DNA from: Rhizoclosmatium globosum
Taxonomy: Eukaryota; Chytridiomycota; Chytridiomycetes; Chytridiales; Chytriomycetaceae
Length of the DNA: 64,000 nucleotides
Assembly (NCBI GenBank): GCA_002104985.1
Contig: MCGO01000004.1
Coordinates: 248,001 to 312,000, forward strand
Direction: 5' to 3'
Under the pieces are notes generated by a model. It worked only from the letters and a program-made list of their open reading frames with translations, did no database searches and was not told the origin of the DNA. Positions 48,641-59,530 of the stretch are shown here, piece after piece. Position 1 is the stretch's first letter. Each line of letters starts with the position of its first letter. The translations under genes and the position numbers were made by a program.

Positions 48641-49404
48641 ATGGCTCTTCCTAAAGCATTACGGTCGTCCCTCACACCTCAAGAAATCGAATTCATTGCC
48701 GAAAACCAACAGATTACAATAGTCCCCACACGAGCGATAAATGACAAGTTCGAGCTGCTTTCTGTTGAGTGAACCTACATCAAAACGTGGAAGGCTAACT
48801 AACAGACTCCCAGGGCGAGTTTGGACCCTTCCGACCACCATTGAAGTCGAAAGTTCCTCTGTGGCTGGCATTGCTTTTGAAGCGGAAAGGAAAGTGTACG
48901 ATTGTTCCGCCTGTGTGGTTGGATGCTGGTACGTTGTTGGCTGGAACAGTCTCCTTCAGCGAAAGAAGGAATGACAAAAGAGATTGCTGATTCTGGTTTC
49001 TTGTTGCTAGAATATTTGGAAGCAAAGCTGGAGGAGGAGCGGGCGTCTGCTGGATTCACAGAAATGCCCTTCATGTGGCTGGAAACTGCAAACCTTCTTG
49101 TAAAGGAGTTGAGTACAGCTCTCCAGCTCATTCAAATGCATCAACCTTAATCATATTTGACAGCGCGCAAGATGATATTCCGCACTACGAGCAAGTTCGC
49201 AACTACATCAAGGGAATCAAAGAGTGTCGAGGAAACAAGGCTGTGGCAGGATTAAAATTCATTACGATTGACTTATTTTCGCAAGGATTCTTGAATTTGG
49301 ACAACTTGGGGTTGATGGAAGTGAACGAAATCAAACCGTTCTTTGCCAAAGCATTCGATGAGATGGGCAAGTTCAGTGGAGCTCTTGCAACCGACAAACA
49401 ATAA
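48641..49404 (+). CDS. PSF2: PSF2, GINS complex subunit 2
   Basis: GINS joins CDC45 and MCM2-7 in the CMG helicase at replication origins. Four exons: [21 protein letters not shown] with ITIVPT (human EVEFLAEKELVTIIP); intron GTTGAG...[24 protein letters not shown] and [10 protein letters not shown] (human GPFNPGLPVEVPLWLA and LLPPEWMD); intron; [19 protein letters not shown] and [17 protein letters not shown]; intron to [19 protein letters not shown] (human HASDNIPKADEIRTLVKDM). The end has [19 protein letters not shown]. All junctions keep frame. A helix in the middle is slightly longer than in animals. It starts 110 bp after USO1. Confidence 0.93.
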
Positions 49405-49466
49405 ATCGTCTTTCTTTCTTCTTTCCTTAAGTAACTTTCGGACTCCCAACACTTTCTCACTGGAAA

Positions 49467-52400
49467 TGAGTCGTCGCCGGACCAAAGCACAGCCGTACGA
49501 CGCCCTAACGCTCTCACCATCAGTGACGTCGAAAGCACCGCTCCACACGCACATGGGACACGCAGCAAATGCGAATGCGGGAACAAACGGGGCCGGATAC
49601 GCACGGCGGCGACGGGCAACCAACAACTCAAACTATGCAAACAACGACGCAGCCTTTCTCGAGCGCCTCGCCCCGCCGCCAGCCCACGTGCCAATTGTTA
49701 AAGCTGCGTCTCGGAAACGGTTTGTGCGCTTTCTTTGTCGTTGCTGAATTCAGGATGGCTCTGCTAAAGCTCTGCCTGCCCAATTCCGGACTTGCTCTAA
49801 ATCTTCAATAATAACTAGGTCACTGCCAGATGCTCAATTTGCCCCTGCTGTCTCGGCCACCGCACTCCAACCTCTGTCACAAGCTGCCTGCGACGGCATT
49901 GAAAACACACCTGTAGCACTCAACATTCTCAATGACGACGAAACAGGCGGGAACCCTTCAGACGTGTGCTGCGAACCAACGAAGAACACTCTACTGTATC
50001 CGGAGCGACGCCATGTTGTGCCCGAGTCCGATGACCCGTCTGCTGATTCTCGTACCACCATCGAGACTACTGACGCGCTGAATCAATCGAAGCCTACGAC
50101 GGAAACACACCCAATACTGTCAATCGATGATGACAGTCGTATTCAAAAGGAATTGGGCGGAGAAAAAATGAGCATTGACCAGCCGCAAGACGGAATAAAC
50201 GACAAGGATCATGAAATGGAGGAGTATTCCGATCTTGCCGAAGCCTTGAATGTTCAAAAAGTGATTCAAATGGCTCTGGAGGAAGGTAGGGTTGACTGCA
50301 TTTCTTAATGTCCGAATGCTGATTTTCCCTCGAACCCAGACCCCAACCGTTCTCCCTTAGATACGTTGCGACTTCTCGAAACCATCAAGAATCCGTTAGT
50401 ATCTGATGTACTAAAAGATCACGGACTTCCTCTCATAACTCCCGCTATGGAATCAACTGCAGCTTATCAGAACCTCAAGAACCATGAGCTTAAATACCCT
50501 GGCTCAGCTGCTCATTTGTGCAATTCATTACGCTCTGTGAATGCCTATTCTCCTATGAAATCTTGTGGAATGACGTATCCGATGGCTGGAATTAGAGCAG
50601 CTGTTGAACGCTCAGATGCTGCAACACAACCTCCATCTACGCACATGACGTCCAGTCTAATACCTGCCACAGAAGGGTTGTCTGCTGGTTGTAGTGCGGA
50701 CAACAAGTACGTAGATATTGAGGGTGATGACGAAGAAATGCCATACAGCAAAGAGGAAGACCAAGTTCCAACTGTCAATTCCAGACATGATTCCGAAACA
50801 CGGGATGAAAATAAGGGAGAAGATGACCGTAAAAATGATACAGAATCACCAACCCCTCGTAGCAACCCAAAGACAAACGACATTCTTCACAGCAATAACA
50901 ACTCTGTTCAATATGAACTTCTGGCCGTTAATTCATCCCGAGAACCCAAGCCTTGTACACATGTTACTAAAGACGAACATGACTCATGTCCGACAAAATC
51001 GTGTATATGGAATGATTTGCGGTACACTGGCATCCCTGCATCCTATGACGTGTCCAAAGCTCGACCTTTCTCTCGAACTGGTTTAAAGCTGTTGCGTGAC
51101 TACCTTCCATTTGGTGCAAATGGTGTTGGTGCAGATCCCGGAGGTTTTCGAGACTTCTTGTCGGCATACTGTGAGGAATATGAAACAGGGAAACGCAAAA
51201 ACCCTGCAACAGAACTTTATGAAGTTGAAAAAGAAGAGTGGTGTTGTGATAACGAGAAGCATGTAACTGCAAGAGCGGGGATGGGCGATTTCCGGCGTGA
51301 AATGATTGACGACTACGTTGCGTTTTATACCAGAGTTTGGGCTGAGTTTGAAGACGTATATGCAACAGATGGGTTACGTAGCACAAGAGATGTGGAAGTT
51401 CGAGAAGAAGTTTTTGAACTTTACGACGGATTTCGTGGTCTCAAAGACAAGTATAGGATTTTAGACAAGATTGGAGAAGGCAATTACCTAACATTTGTAT
51501 TTGTTGCAATCTTCTAAAGCGCATCTCAGGTACCTTCAGTTCTGTGTACAAAGCCGTGGATCAAATGCATACAGTGTTTGATTGCTCATGGTGTCGATGC
51601 TCTATCCCGGATAAGAATCCTAGTCCAGAACGACTTGGGAATCGGTGGGCTGTATGTGGAGTGGTGGCTTTGAAGCGTATTTATGTTACAAGTTCAACGG
51701 AACGTATTCTGAACGAGTTAGCGATGCTGAGAAAACTCAGGTGAGCTCGTTTTTTCTCTTTGGTCATCCAATTAACTTGGCAAGCGTCTCCAAAGCTGTA
51801 AACCAAATGTTGCTGGATTAATCAGTGCATTAAGAAGCAAAGATCAGATTATTGCTGTCTTGCCGTTTTATGAGTTTCACGACTTTAGAGTTGAGTCATG
51901 CTTGGTTTTTTTTCTCCTCCTTTTGGTGAAGGGAGTGTTTACACAACTTCTAACCACAGGAATTCATGACGGACAGTCCATCAATGGAAGATATTGCTCA
52001 TTATATGAAGGCTCTTATGATTGGTATGGGTTCTCATGGTGTTATGACTTGTGTTGAACATCTTTGTATGCAGGTCTCCGTGGGATTCACGAAGAGGACA
52101 TTCTGCACCGTGACATCAAACCGACAAACTTCCTTTACAATAAGAAACTGAAGACTGGTGTTATTGTGGACTTTGGGCTGGCACAAGTAAATTTACTTTA
52201 GGTACAAGTGCCTGTTACTCAAACCTTTATTCAGGTCATGGCAACTCAACCAGCAAGTGAGGAACATCCTCCCATTTCCAATTCCTCTCGAGTTGGGTAT
52301 TATGAGAATGATAAGAGGTGAGGGTCATATGTGATTCTTGGCGAAATTGACAGTAGAGCAAAGGCCCTCTATTCGTGGAGCATCTAGAGCTGGTACGCGA

Positions 52401-52928
52401 GGCTTCAGGGCTCCAGAAGTTCTATTACGTGTTATTCATCAAACAACAGGTTTGAGGAGTTCATACATTTGTGAAATTGCTCGTTAAGCTCTTTTCTTAG
52501 CCATTGATATTTGGGCCGCAGGAGTTATTTTGCTTTGTACATTGACCAAGACCTATCCATTCTTCAATTCCCCAGACGACTTAGATGCTTTGCTTGAGAT
52601 CACTTGGATCTATGGAACTTCGAATATGAAGAAAATTGCTGCAGCACATGGTTTGTGGTCACTTCAGGATTTCAAGTTGAAAACTTATCGGTTTACTGTA
52701 GGTCGTAGAATTCACTTTTCACTGCCAGATTATCCGCGAACCCAAACACCATTTGAAACGATTGTGGAGAAGTTGAATGCGCGTATCTTGAAAGTGGGAA
52801 CCGTGAATACGGAGAAGCAGGTGGCTGATTGTTTTAGTTTCTTGAAGGGGTGTATGTGCTTGAGCGTGAAGGAGCGACTTTCAGCCGTTTCTGCACTGGA
52901 GCATCCATTCTTAAAGGCTCTACAGTAG
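49467..52928 (+). CDS. CDC7: CDC7 (DDK catalytic subunit) protein kinase
   Basis: DBF4-dependent kinase that phosphorylates MCM to fire origins. A long N-terminal extension (about 600 residues, acidic and Ser/Thr-rich) precedes YRILDKIGEG (P-loop, interrupted by an intron) and TFSSVYKAVDQ. Catalytic Lys in VVALKRIYV; kinase insert; catalytic loop LHRDIKPTNFLYN; VDFGLAQ; a second insert; GTRGFRAPEVLLR, then IDIWAAGVILLCTL. The motif KPTNFL with HRD and the GTRGFRAPE activation segment are typical of CDC7. Kinase-insert III between DFGLAQ and GTRGFRAPE is short (about 50 residues). The last exon ends HPFLKALQ. It follows PSF2 by 62 bp. Confidence 0.92.
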
Positions 52929-53538
52929 TGAATGGGGATGTTGAAGAGGCTCGTTGCTTCTGCAGTGTGATTCCTTCATTGATATGTTTCTGTTTCTCTT
53001 TTAGTTTGTTGTCGTCGTTATTTATTTGGAATACTAGAATCAAAAAGATGTTGGAATTCTTTGCTACTATGGTTTTCTCTGCAACCCTTCAATTCATGGA
53101 ATCATTGAAACAACTCTAGAAAACCCACAAGCCCTGCACACAAAGTCGCGCGCGAATTTTGAGTCAGGGGTGAGCCGAAGAACAGAGTACGCCTTCTTCG
53201 AACGTGTTTCGTTCTACATTTCTTCATACACTGTTGGGTGTTTTATTTATCACCTTCTTTTCAACGGTCAATGAAAAGGCTTTTCAAGTAATCGAATTCA
53301 CGACAGGGACTTCTTAGGAAAGGTTGGTATGCTCATGAAATGTAAACGCGGTAAATGGCCGTGAATTATATAGTCTCACAGTGGGAGTTTCTAGATATTT
53401 TTTGCATTATCTCTGGGTTTCCATTCGTCAACATAAAGTATAACGTTTCACTTGAGGGAGGGAGTAGAGTCCCTTTGGTTTCAATAAACGCGGAATGGAA
53501 CTGTTCTCTCTTTCGTTGTTTATTTTATCCAAATTGAG
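52929..53538. other. Intergenic, no gene; carries a small dispersed-repeat fragment
   Basis: No coding support. About 53,075-53,140 resembles 8,255-8,320 (shared AACCC(A/G)CAAGCCCTGCAC), i.e. the zinc-ribbon-like remnant sequence, here also degenerate. Confidence 0.5.
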
Positions 53539-56500
53539 ATGGTGGTTGCGGACCCATCAACACTGAAAGGAATCCCGGAACTATTTGAGACTGATTCAGG
53601 AGAGTCGCTGATTTCACGGACTGAGTCGCTCGGTATAGTTGATTGTTGAGGATCCAATCTGCATCGCTGTCTCATCACCCTTACAGCCACCTTTAGAGAG
53701 CTCGGTCCTCCTGACTTGTGTCGAATTGAAAAGTTTAATCCAAAGTCCAGTGGTGCCAAAGAAGTAATTGAGGCGCTGTGGAGAATGCGCCAATCTAAAT
53801 TCATTACACACCAATTCATAGATCAGCTCCTATCATTTTGTCCTGGGCGTGGATTCTTCTTCATCCGCTTCTTTGGCAGCCTACTTGAATTCGCTGTCAT
53901 ACGCTTTGGTAAGGCATCTGATGTCATGGTGTCAATAAACCAACACTTGCCACCAACACAAAAAGGTCTCTCCTTCGCCGAAAACTCCAAACCCGTGGAA
54001 GATCCGCTCTGGAACATATTGCTGCTTCAATGCATTCTCGCGTGTGGATGTGAGAGTTGAAGTTCGTATACCAGGAGGTGTCGAATCCTATGTGGTCGAT
54101 TTGAGGGGAGACAAGTAAGTTTGGCTTTTATATGAGATGAATATAGGACTTGATGCAGTAGTTCGCGTATTTTTCGGCGTACTTGGAGTGTGGGGTGCTT
54201 ATTGTTGGTTCTCTCAGGCACAAAATCACGAACCCAGCAATTTGGCAGGAAACTTATGTATCAGCTGTGCTCCGTGCTATTCTGGACGATAACGATGAGC
54301 CTGATGGAAATGATGGGAACCCAATTTTGGGATTGAGAAAGATGGATCCATTGGATACTCTGAACACTGAGAAGAAATTCCTTGAGGCAGCTGCGTTAGA
54401 ATTCTGGAAGGGTAATGTCTCTTCATTCGAAATTGCGTATTCTTACGGTCATATTAGGCTGGCAGTTGGGAACAAACCCCGAAGTTCAGATTGCCACCTA
54501 CTTCTCCAACCATTTAACGAACGGAATAATGAAGTACTTCAGAGATGGAGGACGTTTGGATCAAGCAGCAAAATTCTTTGAGCCGCTGTTTGCGAAAGAC
54601 GCTGAAGTTGGGGCCGTCTTGGCGGCAAGTTATTTCGGAAATGGTAACAAGTTCGTTTCAAGGTTCATCGTTTGTTCATATGCTGGTGTAGATGATGAAG
54701 TGAAGGGAGTTAAAGTTCTGTACGATGCATTGAGGAAGAGCCCGTCTTCCTACGGACTGCTCCTCACCCAAGTTGACTTTTTGATTGGAAAGGTGAGATC
54801 TGATTGCTTTGGGTAAAATGGCTGACTTTCTTTTGGTTAACTTCAGAACAAACTCGAAATGGCTGCGAATCTTGCCAAAATGGCGGTCGTGGCTGCTCCA
54901 TCCGAATACGTCACATGGGCGAAATTGACGCAAGTTTATATCCAAATGGGTGACTTTGAGTCCGCCCTACTTGCTTTGAACTCTTGTCCCATGTTTTCCT
55001 ACTGGTAACTCCCTCCACATTTGTATTCTGAATGTTGTGAAATGTGCTGATTTTTTGACCTTAGTGAAAGAGACAGCCATCGAATGCCATCTCCTGCGCG
55101 CGTGCACTTGCCCCTTCGTCCAGACCCAAAACCAGAAGAACTCACTCCTGCTGGTGGAGCAGGTACGACCACTGCTGCTGCTGCCGCTCCCTCCAGCACT
55201 AGCAACCTCAGCGGAACGATCGAAGACGACAACGATCCCCGAGAAAACCAAATCCACCCGGAACTAGCTCGTCTTCCAGCCTTGAGTCTCCGAGGAACGT
55301 TTTTGTTGGCGTATAACCTGTTGATTCAAATTGTTTCCAAGACGGGATGGGATGAGTTGCTCAAATTCCGTAGTCGTGTGTTTGTGATGGAGGAAGAATA
55401 CCGGATCCATCGTGCGCTTTTGGAGGAGAGCCAGAAGGAGGAGCAGTTTGCTGCTGAAGAGAGAGCTCGTGAAAGCATCTCTGCTGAGAAGAAGGATGAT
55501 AATGGCAGCAGTTCCAATGAGTTGTCTCAAATGGCGAAGGCTAAAGTCGCTATCAACGGGGTTGTGACTGACAGCGACGAGTTGAATGATGCTACAGCAG
55601 AAGCCAATGAAGATGCTGACGAAGGTCGTCTCCAGGAGCTGGATAGTAATTTTGAAAGTATTCGTTTGACGCCTGAGATTGCTGACAATGGGGATGATAC
55701 CGGAAATGGCAAGAAGGGTCTCAGTATTGACGAAATGCTTCGTCGCGCGAGCAGCCAGGCTCACGAAGACGAAAACTTGGATCCTGATGAAAAGAGTGTC
55801 CAAACTGGTGTTGATAAGCTGGGAAGTTTGGAGGGAGCCAGAAAGATGACATCAACGCCAAACCCCAGACCCAAGAGAAATCCAATCAACTTTACGTTCA
55901 GGAACAAGAGACTCTGTGAAAAATGGCTGGACAATCTCTTTATGGTGTTGTATAATGATTTGCGGTTGTATACTGCCTTAAAACAGGTCAAGTCGCATAG
56001 ATCTTGTTTTTATTGAGTACTAACTCTTAAACAGGAGATGAGCCAATACAACCAAGGAACCAACAAGCCTCCAATGTCTCTGCGTAAGACAGGTGCAGAG
56101 TGGGAAGTCTATGGGGACCTTGCCGAACGCCTTCGCCACCCAGAAGACGCGAAAACTGCGTACAAGTTGTGCATTGAACAAAAGTTTTCAATCAAGGCAT
56201 GGCTCAAGATTTTGGCAATGGAGAGTGAGGAAGGAAATATCCGTGAGGCATTAATCGCCGTGAACAGAGTTATTGTTTTACTGGACAAGTCTTACATTGA
56301 CAACACTGTAAGAAAAATCCAAGTCTTAAGTATTGTTTCTGAGAGTTTAATTTTATTCTAGTTCCCGAGCCCTATTGCGCGTGCGGTTTTCAAACTCATT
56401 GGACAGCACGGATACCAGAAAGTACACAATATGCTTATAGCTCTCAACGTCCCACAACGCAACTTCAAGTTGATTATGAAGTTCTTTGAGTGAGTTTTTT

Positions 56501-56577
56501 ATAGTATAACTTGATTTCCCTAATCCTTCGTATCTAGGTATTCCCAATTCTTTAAAGTTTCAGGCAACGACATTTAA
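53539..56577 (+). CDS. ChAPs family protein (Chs5-Arf1-binding, Bch1/Bud7-like)
   Basis: Exomer cargo adaptor that sends proteins such as chitin synthase from the trans-Golgi to the surface in yeast. MVVADPSTLKGIPELF begins exon 1; the next exon has ELGPPDLCRIEKF. Later: SRVDVRVEVRIPGGVESYVVD, FSAYLECGVLIVGSLRH, NPEVQIATYFSNHLTNGIM (TPR-type repeats), AANLAKMAVVAAPSEYVTWAKL and GDFESALLALNSCPMFSY, which are family hallmarks. After an acidic insert (55,140-55,800) come RLCEKWLDNLFMVLYNDLRLY and WEVYGDLAERLRHPEDAKTAY. The final exon ends YSQFFKVSGNDI. This family is fungal, which supports the taxonomic placement. It converges with the J-protein gene. Confidence 0.88.
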
Positions 56578-56660
56578 AAAAACAACAATATAACGTTCAA
56601 ACGAATTTTACTATTTTCATTCAGTCATCGTTGCCCTACACCATCTTTCACACATCCAAA

Positions 56661-58370
56661 TCACGCCTGGGCTGCACCCGCCGCCCTCTTTCTAGCTCCA
56701 GCCTTTCCGGCCGCATTATTGTTTGTTTGAATCTTTTGAGGGTTTGAAGCCCGTGTGTTCCACTGCTCTACTTGCTGACAGAACTGCATTTCGTAGTTTT
56801 GGGCTTTCTTCAGTTTCACTTCGTCAACTCCTCTAAAGAGCGTGTATGCAGATGAAATCAACTGCTGCTTATATTCCCGCTCTTGCTGGCAACGGTAGTG
56901 AATGTTACGGTAGTACTGTTGAAACTAGGGATTAGGGAGATGAAGTGGGAAAAAAAATCACAAACCTGTCCCTCAATCGACTTTTCAAAGTTTTTGAGTT
57001 TCCAAGCAAACTGAGGTTTATCGTATCGATCAGAAAACATTTTCGGGTTCACGTAGTAGTCCACATCGTGTCCGTGAGTTGAGCGCTTCAATGTGTACCC
57101 AGCCCCGTACTCCCAACTGTACGAATTCTCGTTCAGGGATGGATCACTTGGAGCGGTAAAGGTAGAGAAGAAGGAGATGAGCATCAGAATGATAATGGGT
57201 AACGCCTGAATGAATTGTGGTGTGCCGCCTTGTTGTTGCTGTTGCTGTTGTTGACGCCTTTGCTGTTGCTGCTGTTGCTGGAAACGAGTGTTGTATCGAG
57301 GACCACCAAAGTTTGTTTGGAAATGGAAGCCTTATTTTGGTTGGTTCGTTGGTTAGTTAAAGGCTGAAGGAGAAAACAAGGGGAGAGGAGAAAAAGTAAG
57401 AACTCACCATTTCCTCCCATTCCACCCATTTCTCCAAAGAACATGTTGAATAGTTCTTCAGGATTGACTTCTTGGAATCCAGAGTGTCCACGGAACGCAT
57501 GACCTCCTCCAGCGAATGGGTTTCTAGCTGCACTGCCTCCGCCACCGCCACGAGATTCGGGATCAACACCGTAACGATCGTACTGCTCCTTTTTCCCTTC
57601 ATCACCCAATACAGTCCAGGAATGGTTGATGGCTGGTATTGTAAACGTGGCAGTTTAGTTTTTACAAGGGTTTCTTCATTCGCATTACTAACCCTTGAAC
57701 GCTTCATCGGTACCCGGAGCGCCACATTTATCAGGATGGTATTGAAGCGCCAACTGAAATATAGAAGAAGATGAGTCGTTGGTTGTCAGTGTATGGTTCA
57801 AAGACCCAATATACCAACCTTTCTGTATGCCTTCTTGATTTCAGAATCAGATGCCGACTTTTCAACACCCAAGATACCATACAGATCTCCTTTCGCTTTC
57901 ATGGCCTTAATCTTTTTGATGCCTGCCACTTGGTCGGGAGTATATGGTCGTTGTGGGGCATCGGAAGGAGTAGGGGTAGATGAGCTCTTTGAATCTGAGG
58001 AAGCTTGTTGCGTAGGCTTCCGAGGTGGAGGAGCAGCTGAATCTGATGGTTTTTGGGTCTTGAGGAATTCGAGCTGGAGACAGTTTCAAATTTAGCCTTT
58101 GTTGTACGGGTTGTTTTGGAGTGAATGAAGGGACTGCAAGAGCTCCAGAGACTATGATCATAATAGAAGTTGACAATAGATTGCACAACAGTTTGACAGC
58201 GGGCGCAGTGGGGAGACTGAGAGTTGGTAGTTTACCCAGTTCAGAGTCTCAGAGGTTTCGCACAGCCGAACCGCCTTCTCTGCGAATTTCAGGGCAGAAT
58301 CGTATTGGCCTCCTTCCTCGAATCGTCGTTTAGATATTGCGAGGGCTCGCAATGCCTCGTCCTCATTCAT
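56661..58370 (-). CDS. ER-membrane J-domain protein (DNAJB12/B14-like, DUF1977)
   Basis: Hsp70 co-chaperone with its J domain facing the cytosol, for ER-associated degradation. Start MNEDEALRALAISKRRFEEG is the family's N-terminal helix pair. A Pro/Ser linker leads to the J domain DLYGILGVEKSASDSEIKKAY with the HPD motif in YHPDKCG. A Gly/Phe-rich region (GGGHAFRGHSGF, EELFNMFFGEMGG) is followed by a poly-Gln stretch (57,228-57,285), one membrane helix (ALPIIILMLISFFSTF) and the luminal DUF1977 domain (SWEYGAGYTLKRSTHGHDVDYYV, then the helix HYRCQQEREYKQQL). The C-terminus is basic. All introns are short. The order J domain, one membrane helix, DUF1977 separates it from Ydj1-type proteins. 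Confidence 0.9.
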
Positions 58371-59530
58371 CTGTGGTGAAAGGTCAAAAAGGACGAGACG
58401 ATGAAAATTGTCGAATTGGGGAAAGACAGGACACTCTCCTCTTCCTCTTTTAAATCAACGAAGGGGAAGAAGAAGAAGAAAAACAAAGCGTGTATTGTTA
58501 CGATAGAGTAATATTGGGTTTCTTGATGACATTATCCTGAACGCAATAGAAAGAACGCATGTGAATAAAACCGTTCTCCTTTCACAGTAATTCATTGAAA
58601 CCAATTCTTCTCGTTCTTGACTCCTTCTTTCCTCATTCTCTCGTTCTTCTTCTGAGGAAAGAGATTCGAGACACAATTAAAAAATACCTCAAGAGAGTCC
58701 CGTACTACTGTATGGAGGGGGGGTGAAAATTTGACAAAGTGCCCAACAGAAGGAAAAGAACAATGGATGTCGAGGCCCTGCACCGCAGGAGCGAATCAAA
58801 TAAACACCATCTAATGCTTATATACCCATAAGAAGACCTATAGCACCTCAAAACTGGCTACTTTGACCGCTGTCTGGTCAAACATACCAAAAGTACGGTA
58901 CTCTGAAACTTAGACCCCCCCTACATACATATTCAACCAAACAACAATTTTTTGGTAGTACAATACTCCCGTACTTTTGGTAAGTACTGCTATACTTAGC
59001 TAATAGGTGAAAACCAAAAAGGCTGTAAGCAACGCCAAACATCATAATCCGCGCTCATTTTCCCAGAACGATACGTATATAACATTATAAAAAGAAGAAA
59101 TCGGTTTAAAGTGTCGTGAGATAGTGTAGTTGTATTGCACGCTGCTTGTAGCCCTACTTTTTGACCTACCGAAATCCTGTGTTCGAACCCCATCCTTGCA
59201 CTTTGAAGAAAAGTCGTATTTTCCAAACGAACTATATGAAGGAATGGATAAAATCATGGATGACGACAAGATTCTTTGATTTTATGGCGCTAAATGATAA
59301 TATCGAGGAAAATGCGTTGTGGACGATTGTGCTATGTGCAAAATGGTAGCCAAAATGGTTCCATTTGACCAGGTTGGGTATCCCGGCCCAACGAACCGGT
59401 CGGCCAACAACGTCTTTGAATAGCAGCTCATCGATGCTTCATTGTGCTGACAGGTAATGTGCGAGCTCTCTCCATCCATGTTCGCCAACCTTTTAAACAA
59501 CACTGAAACTACGCTACTCATTGTTCGATT
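58371..59530. other. Intergenic, no gene; MITE-like hairpin and tRNA-like block
   Basis: No supported coding frame. Holds a perfect 14-bp inverted repeat (58,885-58,898 and 58,969-58,982) with TA at the outer ends, and a degenerate tRNA-like block near 59,106-59,206 with a B box (GTTCGAACCCC). The right part is next to the stop of the recombinase partner gene and may include the edge of that element. Confidence 0.5.
58885..58982. repeat. 98-bp inverted-repeat element, MITE-like
   Basis: TACCAAAAGTACGG at the left end and its exact complement at the right end, 70 bp apart; the outer TA could be a target duplication. Confidence 0.45.
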
